Origin: Bifidobacteriaceae bacterium
Lineage (GTDB): Bacteria > Actinomycetota > Actinomycetes > Actinomycetales > WQXJ01
Length of the DNA stretch: 12,928 bases
Direction of reading: 5' to 3'
NCBI GenBank assembly: GCA_031268115.1
Contig: JAIRXV010000109.1
Location: forward strand, 1 to 12,928
Each line of letters begins with the position of its first letter. The stretch's first letter is position 1. The notes beneath the pieces were generated by a model. It was not told the origin of the DNA, did not search any database, and saw nothing but the letters and a program-made list of their open reading frames with translations. The position numbers and the translations under genes are program-made. Positions 6,698 through 12,928 of the stretch are shown one piece after another.

Positions 6698-9181
6698 ATG
6701 TCAACGCATCCTCGAGTGTCACGGGCCATTGGGTTGGGTGCCGCAGTTGCGCTAGCGGTGAGCATCGGGTCAACCGGGCTCGCATACGCGAATGACGAAT
6801 CGGCGATTACAGGAACGGTCACCGTCCCGGCCGGCGTATCGGTGGAGGGCCTGCACATCTGGTACGGCACCTGCACAGACCCGCTCGCCACGGCCTGGGG
6901 ATACGACAAGGATGTGGCCCTAGATGCTTCGGGGTCTTTTTCGATTCCAGTCACCCCGGGGGCATCGTGCTACAACCTCTTGGTAAGCACCGGTGAAATT
7001 TTCACTTCTCCCTGGTACGGGTATCAGAACTTGCCGGTCCGGGTCGGTGGAGGAGTCGAGCCAGCCGACCGAGTCATTGTGACGCCCCCTTTCGAGCCCC
7101 TGGCTTTGGCTGTCGACTATGCCCCTATGGATGTGATCATTCCCGACTACAGGGAAAGCGAAGGAACACTTTGGTTCAGTACGTGGATCGGTTTCAGTAA
7201 CAATCTGACACAGGTTGTAAGACAGGGGACCGAGGGAAGAGCAAGGTTCTGGGGGATCCAGGGGGCTTCCTATTTCGTGTCCTATACGAACTCCTCTGAT
7301 CGCTGGAGCTACGGGACTGGCGTGTATTACGGGCAGTGGCGTGGCGGCGCTGCCGTCGATGCAATCGACTGGGATACTCAGGAGCCAGATCCTTCGCTTC
7401 CGGCCCTCGAGCCGTGCGTGCTGGTGATCGGTCAGCCGTGCGTGATGCGGCTACAGGAAGGAATTTCGTTCAGTGCCCGGGTGCTGACAGACGGCGAACC
7501 CGCCTCGGATGTCTCGATCGGGCTACTCCGCGTCGGGCAAAAGGGCGGTCTGTCGATTGTAAACCGACAGCACAATCCGAAGCTGCTGCCGGACGAAACT
7601 GTCCGTTTCACGGGGCTCGTGCCAGGCCAACGGTACGGCCTCATCGCCGTCGGGAAGAAACACGCACCGGTCGGATTGAACGGTCCGACCTCTGTATCCT
7701 GGTGGGAGCTTGAGTACACGGATGTCGTGGACAACTTGGGAGAGGTTTTCACCGACGCCAATTCATTTGTTGTTTCGAACCCTGGGGGTTCCCGCGATTG
7801 GGGAACCATTCCCCTGGCGCCGGGACGGGCCGGGCGCGTGCGGCTGGCAGCAGCGGACGGCTCGACCATCAACTCCGTGACTGTGACGGGGCGTCGAATT
7901 GGAGGGGGCGCGGCCTTCAGCAAGAGGGCGGACTCCGCCATCGTGGGCGAGGTTGCCCAGGCTGAGGCACTGGCTGTACCAGGTGTGTATTGCGTGTATG
8001 GCACCGGATCGTGGGGGCCCGCGGCTCCTGCGGTGCCCAATGGCCCATCCGGCAGCTCTTGGGCGACATCCACCAGCCTCGTCGTGGTGGAGGAGGGCGG
8101 CATTGCGCAGGGGCCCACGAGCTGGGCTCCACTCAATACCACTTCTGTCGCTTGGCCGGCAACGGTGACCGTGACTGGCACCCCCAAGGCGGGCGTTTCC
8201 CTCACTGCCGTTGGTAAGGGTGCCAACAACCCGTGGGTGAGCATTCAGAATGCGGCTCTCGATCTGACCTACGGGTGGACAGACGGCACCCGCATCCTCG
8301 GCAACGGCGCGACTTACACGCCATCGTCCGCCGATGTCGGCAAACAGCTCTACGCGGTTGTGTTGGCCTCGGGCCGCATCTACGGCGAGGACGGGCATCT
8401 GTTGTCGGTGTTGCGGCCAACGTGCGCGTGGGCCGCAACATCTGGCACGGTCCAGCCTGGCGAGCCGTCGGACCCTGCCGATACGGGCAACAAACCAAAC
8501 CCGAACCCAAGCGGCGACAACCCGATTCAGGACCCTGGTCCGGCAACTCCTGGATCCACCGGCCCCGGTTCGGCCTACCAACCTCCGTCTGCAGCGGGCG
8601 TAGACGCGGCCGAGCTCTCGGCCGTCAGTGCCGCGGCTGCAATGGCTCCCGGCGGAGCGACCGTATCCGGCTCCACAGCGAAAGCCGCAGTCGGAAAGAC
8701 GTTGAAAGCCGCTCCGATTCCGGCCGCATGGGCTGCGGCCTACCGGTGGTATCGGGACGGCAAGCCGATAGCGGGCGCGACCGGTGCCGCCTACAAACTG
8801 TCGCCCAAAGACGCCGGCTCCACGGTGAGCCTAATCACCACGATGACCCCACCCGGCGGCGAAACCCGCGCGGTGGAATCGGCGAACGTCACCATCGCCA
8901 AGGTGCGTCCGAAGGTGACAATATCGAAAGTCAAGGGCAAACCGGGCAAGGTGAAAATCACGGTCAAGGTCCCCGGGATCGCCAAACCAACCGGGAAGAT
9001 CGCCGTCAAGTTCGGCAAAGTCGGCAAGACGGTCGCCCTGACCCCTAAGTCCGAGGGCGCCGTTACCGTCACCGTCCCCGCCAAGGCCGGAAAGTCCGCG
9101 CTCAAAGTCACCGCGACATTCAAGGGGAACAAACAGGTGGAGAAGGGAACCTCCAAGACACTAAAGCTGCCACCTCGCTGA
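6698..9181 (+). CDS. Secreted multidomain Ig-like surface protein with lysine-rich C-terminus
   Basis: The product has 827 residues. AAGGAGA at 6686-6692 is well placed before ATG 6698. The signal peptide ends in LAYA-ND, cut after residue 31. Residues 36-98 and 254-320 resemble carboxypeptidase-regulatory-like modules (GISFSARVLTDGEPASDVSI parallels GVTASGRSVLSDGTPAQSV in the 2333-4879 product). About 484-562 and 651-735 are actinobacterial Ig-like repeats with W-x2-G, an aromatic, ATYTPSSADVGKQL and YRWYRDGKPIAGA. A Pro/Gly/Asn linker covers about 583-632. The final 92 residues are Lys-rich (21 Lys, 2 Arg, 2 Glu) and read like a Big_3_5-type domain (PTGKIAVKF...AGKSALKVTATFKG). No LPXTG or catalytic motif is seen. 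It is likely a wall-associated adhesin-like protein; the binding target is unknown. Confidence 0.9.
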   Translation: MSTHPRVSRAIGLGAAVALAVSIGSTGLAYANDESAITGTVTVPAGVSVEGLHIWYGTCTDPLATAWGYDKDVALDASGSFSIPVTPGASCYNLLVSTGEIFTSPWYGYQNLPVRVGGGVEPADRVIVTPPFEPLALAVDYAPMDVIIPDYRESEGTLWFSTWIGFSNNLTQVVRQGTEGRARFWGIQGASYFVSYTNSSDRWSYGTGVYYGQWRGGAAVDAIDWDTQEPDPSLPALEPCVLVIGQPCVMRLQEGISFSARVLTDGEPASDVSIGLLRVGQKGGLSIVNRQHNPKLLPDETVRFTGLVPGQRYGLIAVGKKHAPVGLNGPTSVSWWELEYTDVVDNLGEVFTDANSFVVSNPGGSRDWGTIPLAPGRAGRVRLAAADGSTINSVTVTGRRIGGGAAFSKRADSAIVGEVAQAEALAVPGVYCVYGTGSWGPAAPAVPNGPSGSSWATSTSLVVVEEGGIAQGPTSWAPLNTTSVAWPATVTVTGTPKAGVSLTAVGKGANNPWVSIQNAALDLTYGWTDGTRILGNGATYTPSSADVGKQLYAVVLASGRIYGEDGHLLSVLRPTCAWAATSGTVQPGEPSDPADTGNKPNPNPSGDNPIQDPGPATPGSTGPGSAYQPPSAAGVDAAELSAVSAAAAMAPGGATVSGSTAKAAVGKTLKAAPIPAAWAAAYRWYRDGKPIAGATGAAYKLSPKDAGSTVSLITTMTPPGGETRAVESANVTIAKVRPKVTISKVKGKPGKVKITVKVPGIAKPTGKIAVKFGKVGKTVALTPKSEGAVTVTVPAKAGKSALKVTATFKGNKQVEKGTSKTLKLPPR

Positions 9182-9288
9182 ATTCTTGACCATCCGAGGG
9201 CATCGATTCAAGGTCGTTAAGCCCGGGCGGTGGGCGGCCTGAGCCACGCAAGGGCCGAACGTCGCCTTCGCTGGAGGTGGGCGCCCGG

Positions 9289-9319
9289 CCGTCATCGGGC
9301 ACCCACCCGACGATGACGG
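9289..9319 (+). terminator. Hairpin downstream of the 6698-9181 gene
   Basis: CCGTCATC (9289-9296) pairs with GATGACGG (9312-9319). GGG and CCC extend the stem inside, with a 3-base bulge. It sits about 108 bp after the stop, with no T-run, so it is only a possible factor-assisted terminator or regulatory stem. Confidence 0.3.
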
Positions 9320-9371
9320 TCGCGTCGTGTTGCCTGCGGCCCGGGTCGGATCGGCAGCGATCTCGCGTGCT

Positions 9372-9479
9372 TCCACTTCTCACCCCAAGCGCTTGAGGAG
9401 GTGCTCCAGGCGGAATGGCCCGCGGCGCAAAGACGGCCGCCGCTCCACTTCTCGCCCCAAGCGCTTGAGGAGTTGCTCC
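9372..9479 (+). repeat. Two 36-bp direct repeats separated by 36 bp
   Basis: Copies lie at 9372-9407 and 9444-9479, matching at 34 of 36 positions, so the period is exactly 72 bp. Each carries the perfect 10-bp palindrome CAAGCGCTTG (9386-9395, 9458-9467). The spacer (9408-9443) is GC-rich and unrelated to the repeat. The right copy ends 18-19 bp before a TATCGT hexamer upstream of the 9553 gene. Confidence 0.8.
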
Positions 9480-9543
9480 CATGTCTGCGAACCGGGGTAT
9501 CGTTCTGTTCGCCTGCTGACATTTCACCCGTTTTCACTGTTCT

Positions 9544-9548
9544 GGGAG
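9544..9548 (+). promoter_or_regulatory. Ribosome binding site for the giant surface-protein gene
   Basis: GGGAG is 4 nt before ATG 9553 and 7 nt before the adjacent ATG 9556. Spacing favours 9556, but both keep the basic signal-peptide start. Confidence 0.55.
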
Positions 9549-9552
9549 CCCC

Positions 9553-12500
9553 ATGATGTCTGTCCATCGCCGTGCCCGCATCACCCTGACCGTCCTGACC
9601 TCACTCGCGTTGGCGGTGGTGGCGTTGCCGCCGGCGGCGCTGGCCGTCGCCATTCCGGGCCAGGTGTCCTTGACAAAGCCGTCCTCGCTCGGGGTGGTCA
9701 AGGCCGTCCCCACAAAGGTCGTGTGGGGTGGGGCCGCGGGCTCGGCGGTCAAGGCCGGGCGGACGGTCACGGCGAGGCTTGCCAGGGCCAGCGGCGTGCC
9801 GTCATCGTCCAGGTCGTTGCTGGTGCAGGTAAATGTTTCTGGCGCCAAGAAGCCAGGCACGCTATGGCTGGGGATCCCCGGTGAAAGCGCCACGGTGCCG
9901 ACGATGGCGTTCCCCAAAGGATCCAGCTCAACCTCGGCGTTGGTGCGGGTGTCCGGCGCCCGCAAGGCGACGGTGCGTTCTTCGGCGGCAGCGCGGGTGC
10001 AGATCGCGGTGTCGGGGTCCGTGACTGGTTTGCCAACGCAGCTGCCCGGGCCTGGCGGTACCCAGGCGATCGCGCCGGTGCCGGTGGTCGATTCAGCGGC
10101 GAGCCTCGGCGGCAACGTCCCGGCCAAGGGCAAGACCGCGGCGGTATCTGTGTTGGGCATGGGCGCCGTGCCGACCACGGGGGTACGGGCCGTGTGGGTA
10201 AGCGTGCAAACGTTGGGTAAGGGAGCTGGCTCGGTGGTGTTTTCCCGGGACGATGGCGTTGCCTCCACAGCGGGGACAGCCGCCATCGCTCGGGGCCGGT
10301 GGGTGACGTCGTTGGTCTTGGCCCCGGTTTCCGGTGCCGGCCGGGTCGCGTATCGGCCCAGTGCATCGCTGACGCAGGTGCGTCTCGCGGTGGTGGGGTG
10401 GATGGCCGAGGCGGGGACGGAATCGTCCGTGGGGACCATCTCTGGGGGTGTGGTGCCGGTGGGCGCCAAGGCGGCGAAGGTGTCGTTGCGCTCGGGGATT
10501 GCCAGTGCGACCGTGACCGGTGGGTCGGTGCCCGCGCGGGCAAAGCAGGTGTTGGTGCGGGCTGTGGTGACCACGGGGAAAGCTGGGGGTGCGGTGCGGG
10601 CCGGCGTGAGCGCCGCGAAGGCACGCAAGGCCCGCGCGGGGGTGTGGGTGCCAGCGCGAGCAACCTCGCAGGTACTGGTGGTGGCGCCTGTCGGTGCGAA
10701 CGGGAAGGTGTTCTTCGCGTTGCCCGCCGCCGCCAAGGTGTCCGGGGTGGCGGTGAGCGGGTTTGTGGCGGCGCCCGTGTCGCGTAAGGCGGACACACGG
10801 GTACCCACCGTGACATTTGCCCTGGTCAACGGTGGTAAGACGGTAACTGCGGCTCTAACCCTGCGGGTCGCGTTGTCTGGGACAGTCGCCGATACGGGTT
10901 CAGGGGTGCGGTCGGTGGTGGTCTCAGCCGGGGGAACGGTGTTGGGTCAAGCGGCGGTGGATTGGTCGGGGCGGTCCGGACGGTGGGTGTTGGAGACGGG
11001 TCTGCCCCCGGGCACGTCATCGTTGACCGCCAAAGCGGCGGACTGGGCGGGGCGCAGCGCAAAAGCGGCGGCAAAGATCACAGTGGCGGCCCCCGCGGCC
11101 GGTGATGTGGTGTTGAACCCGGACACGCACGTGCTCGCGGCGGGAGAGCAGTCCCGCGTGGTCGGGTATGACGGGTCCGTGGTGCTGTTGGCCGGGACTT
11201 CTCTTGGAGAGTTCGAGGTGGGTCAGGTGATTGTCTCCAGCCCCACTGCGGTAGCCCCCGACGGGTTCATGCGCCGGATCACCGCGCTGGCCGATACGGG
11301 CGGGCAACTGGTGGTCTCCACGCAACCGGCGACCTTGGAGGAGACCCTCCTGCAGGCCAACCTAGAGTTGACGGATTACGTGCTACACGACGCCCCCTTC
11401 CAGGAAGGCGCGATCGCCGCCGATCCCGCGGGTGAGGCGGCCTCCCCGGTGCCCGGGCCGGAGGGCGCGCGCAGTGTACAGGCGCGAGGAGTTGTGGCCG
11501 GCCCGGGGGCTGCGTCAGCGACGGGGCAGGCGGCGGCCTCGCGGACCACCGGACCGCAGGTAGCGGAGCCGCAGGCGAGCGCATCTCAAGCGGCCGAGCC
11601 GACCGGAGCCAAGGGGGACGAGTCCCCACGCAACGCGGCGGCACGCCTGCCGGTCGTACAAGGCGGCGTGAACTGGGACGCCAGCAAGGCCGAACCGAAA
11701 ACGTACCCCAAGACTTGGGACCTGGGGCACGGCGCCACCGCCGCTGTGGCAGCCACCATACGCACCGCAGTCGACGTAAAGATCAGGATCGTCTGGCCCG
11801 AGTGGAACATCTTTGGCGCGAGTATAGAAACATTCTCCGTCCAGTTCAAGCCCCGGGTCGATATCGGCGCGACCCTCAAGACAGAGTTCTCTTCCGGCGT
11901 CAGCCTCGAACCCGCGTTCCTTCCGGAGTTCAAGCTGGGACCGTTCTTCCTCGGCCCGGTTCCCGTCACAGTTTCTCTAGCCCCGGTGTTGAAGGGAAGC
12001 GTCGAGGTCGCCAAACCAATAGTGTTCAGCGCCAAGCTCAGCGGTGGACTCAAGGTCGGACCGACTTATAGCAATGGAAGGTGGGGCCCGGCGTTTGACA
12101 AAGACTCGACGGTCTCTTTCGACGTATCGCCTGAGCCGCCGAAGCTCAAGTTCACGGCTGCCGCGGGACTGGAGTTCGCGCTCAAGATCGTTGACTTCGC
12201 CGGCCCCTATGTCTCAGCCACCGTCGATATCACTGCGGCCGTCGATCCGCTCGACAACTGCGCCAACCTCAAGATTGACTGGGGATTCGGCGCCAGAATC
12301 GGCGCCAAAGCCGAGTTCAAGGTCGACATTCTGGGCGTCAGCCTGGGATTCACGTTAGCGGACTGGTCCACATCCCTTGGAGAACAACGCTGGCCGCTAT
12401 ACGAAAACAAATGGCCCAAAGAATGCACGAGCCAAACGCCGACCCCCACGCCGACACCACCAACACCGACACCACCACCAACAACAACACCGGATACCCC

Positions 12501-12928
12501 AGTAAGCTACCCCACAGACCCGCCAGGAGGGTTTGCCGATCCAAAGCTCGCCCAATGCATACAAAACCAATACCCGGGACGCGCCCTGGACACCATCGAC
12601 GATTTGTCCTGCCGGGATCAAGGAATCACGAGTATCGTCGGCATTGACCGGCTGACCAACCTCCAAGAACTGGACCTTCACTTAAACCTGATCTCCAGCC
12701 TCACCGGCGTCACCTTCCCTGCCAACCTCCAAAAGCTGGACCTGAACGCCAACCAGATCAGCAGCCTCACCGGCATCACGTTCCCCACCAACCTCCAAGA
12801 ACTGGGGCTGACCAACAACCAGATCAGCAGCCTCACCGGCATCACCTTCCCTACGAACCTCCAAGAACTGGGGCTGACCAGCAACCAGATCAGCAGCCTC
12901 ACCGGCATCACCTTCCCTGCCAACCTCC
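9553..12928 (+). CDS. Giant secreted mosaic surface protein with LRR domain, 3' end outside window
   Basis: The frame is open from ATG 9553 to the right edge (1125 full codons, no stop). Signal peptide: SVHRRARITL plus a hydrophobic core, ending ALAVA near residue 33. Residues about 40-410 hold three copies of an actinobacterial beta repeat of about 110 residues (e.g. ALVRVSGARKATV; WVTSLVLAPVSGAG...VRLAVVGW; LVVAPVGANGKVFF). About 417-513 is Ig-like. About 517-614 (VVLNPDTHVLAAGEQ ... VVSTQPATLEE) is a domain I recognise from other large exoproteins but cannot name. A Pro/Ala linker covers 615-700. Residues about 706-957 are a beta-rich domain (LGPFFLGPVPVTVSLAP; YSNGRWGPAF). A Thr/Pro linker is followed by an LRR cap (Cys1002-x17-Cys1020) from 994, then LRRs from 1035. 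Codon choice changes at the linker. Function is unknown; adhesin-like is the best guess. Confidence 0.88.
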   Translation, partial: MMSVHRRARITLTVLTSLALAVVALPPAALAVAIPGQVSLTKPSSLGVVKAVPTKVVWGGAAGSAVKAGRTVTARLARASGVPSSSRSLLVQVNVSGAKKPGTLWLGIPGESATVPTMAFPKGSSSTSALVRVSGARKATVRSSAAARVQIAVSGSVTGLPTQLPGPGGTQAIAPVPVVDSAASLGGNVPAKGKTAAVSVLGMGAVPTTGVRAVWVSVQTLGKGAGSVVFSRDDGVASTAGTAAIARGRWVTSLVLAPVSGAGRVAYRPSASLTQVRLAVVGWMAEAGTESSVGTISGGVVPVGAKAAKVSLRSGIASATVTGGSVPARAKQVLVRAVVTTGKAGGAVRAGVSAAKARKARAGVWVPARATSQVLVVAPVGANGKVFFALPAAAKVSGVAVSGFVAAPVSRKADTRVPTVTFALVNGGKTVTAALTLRVALSGTVADTGSGVRSVVVSAGGTVLGQAAVDWSGRSGRWVLETGLPPGTSSLTAKAADWAGRSAKAAAKITVAAPAAGDVVLNPDTHVLAAGEQSRVVGYDGSVVLLAGTSLGEFEVGQVIVSSPTAVAPDGFMRRITALADTGGQLVVSTQPATLEETLLQANLELTDYVLHDAPFQEGAIAADPAGEAASPVPGPEGARSVQARGVVAGPGAASATGQAAASRTTGPQVAEPQASASQAAEPTGAKGDESPRNAAARLPVVQGGVNWDASKAEPKTYPKTWDLGHGATAAVAATIRTAVDVKIRIVWPEWNIFGASIETFSVQFKPRVDIGATLKTEFSSGVSLEPAFLPEFKLGPFFLGPVPVTVSLAPVLKGSVEVAKPIVFSAKLSGGLKVGPTYSNGRWGPAFDKDSTVSFDVSPEPPKLKFTAAAGLEFALKIVDFAGPYVSATVDITAAVDPLDNCANLKIDWGFGARIGAKAEFKVDILGVSLGFTLADWSTSLGEQRWPLYENKWPKECTSQTPTPTPTPPTPTPPPTTTPDTPVSYPTDPPGGFADPKLAQCIQNQYPGRALDTIDDLSCRDQGITSIVGIDRLTNLQELDLHLNLISSLTGVTFPANLQKLDLNANQISSLTGITFPTNLQELGLTNNQISSLTGITFPTNLQELGLTSNQISSLTGITFPANL
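12655..12928 (+). repeat. Near-identical 66-bp tandem LRR units running off the right edge
   Basis: Four complete 22-codon units (12655-12720, 12721-12786, 12787-12852, 12853-12918) and the start of a fifth. Units three and four differ at only 2 of 66 bases. Each encodes x-N-L-Q-(E/K)-L-x-L-x2-N-x-I-S-S-L-T-G-(I/V)-T-F-P. Such identity points to recent unit duplication or gene conversion; the true copy number lies outside the window. Confidence 0.9.

Larger units (their letters stand above)
9182..9552. other. Intergenic region with hairpins and a duplicated 36-bp element
   Basis: No gene is supported. Contents: a CTTGA/TCAAG inverted repeat just after the upstream stop (9185-9212), GCCCGGGC (9221-9228), a hairpin at 9289-9319, two 36-bp direct repeats (9372-9479), a -10-like TATCGT at 9498-9503, and GGGAG at 9544-9548. 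The minus strand between about 9190 and 9330 has codon-like high-GC third positions but no start or recognisable domain, so it may be a decayed gene fragment or chance. Confidence 0.5.

Noticed and set aside
9372..9479. A minimal CRISPR array (36-bp repeat, 36-bp spacer)
   Set aside because: Only two imperfect copies, no third repeat, no leader and no cas genes in the window; the repeat also reads as a coherent protein motif and holds a strong central palindrome.
9534..10829. A 431-codon open frame on the minus strand
   Set aside because: It lies opposite the start of the 9553 gene, which has a ribosome binding site, signal peptide, recognisable repeats and a much longer frame. The minus product is low-complexity Thr/Ala/Pro with no domain, as expected for the complement of G-ending codons.
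1..12928. LPXTG sortase signals, transposases, tRNA or rRNA genes
   Set aside because: All visible C-termini (IKP, SVT, TIR, PPR) lack LPXTG and a hydrophobic tail. No transposase or integrase motif, tRNA-like or rRNA-like stretch was seen.

Overview
The base composition (high GC with G/C-rich third positions), GTG starts and Ala/Val/Pro-rich secreted proteins point to a high-GC Gram-positive bacterium (Actinomycetota). Genus cannot be told from the sequence. No rRNA, tRNA, transposase, integrase or convincing CRISPR array is visible.

Layout. Left block (1-4879, all + strand): the 3' end of a secreted protein gene (1-665), a leucine-rich-repeat plus Ig-like protein (710-2227), and an 848-residue protein with several carboxypeptidase-regulatory-like beta modules and a basic Ig-like tail (2333-4879). 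Middle block (5023-6393): two complete toxin-antitoxin pairs placed tail to tail. One is an AbrB-type antitoxin with a VapC-like PIN toxin on +; the other is a ribbon-helix-helix antitoxin with a FitB/VapC-like PIN toxin on -. Right block (6698-12928, + strand): an 827-residue secreted protein built like the 2333-4879 one (6698-9181), a 371-base gap holding a duplicated 36-bp element, and a very large secreted protein gene that starts at 9553 and runs off the right edge with no stop (at least 1125 residues).

The surface proteins form one modular family. Each complete one has an N-terminal signal peptide and variable beta or LRR modules joined by Pro/Gly/Thr-rich linkers. The four whose C-terminus is visible end in a lysine-rich, nearly acid-free Ig-like domain, with no LPXTG motif and no C-terminal membrane anchor. 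The 710-2227 and 9553-12928 proteins share the same Cys-x17-Cys LRR cap and the same 22-residue LRR unit, so modules appear to have been shuffled between neighbours. The natural reading is a cluster of adhesin-like or environment-binding exoproteins, but ligands and functions cannot be read from the sequence. The toxin-antitoxin pairs probably act independently of the surface proteins and mark an accessory, recombination-prone region.

The points most worth following are the shared polybasic C-terminal module, the mosaic giant gene, the near-identical 66-bp LRR repeats, the paired palindromic operator of the FitAB-like module, the duplicated 36-bp element at 9372-9479, and the structured leader before 6698.
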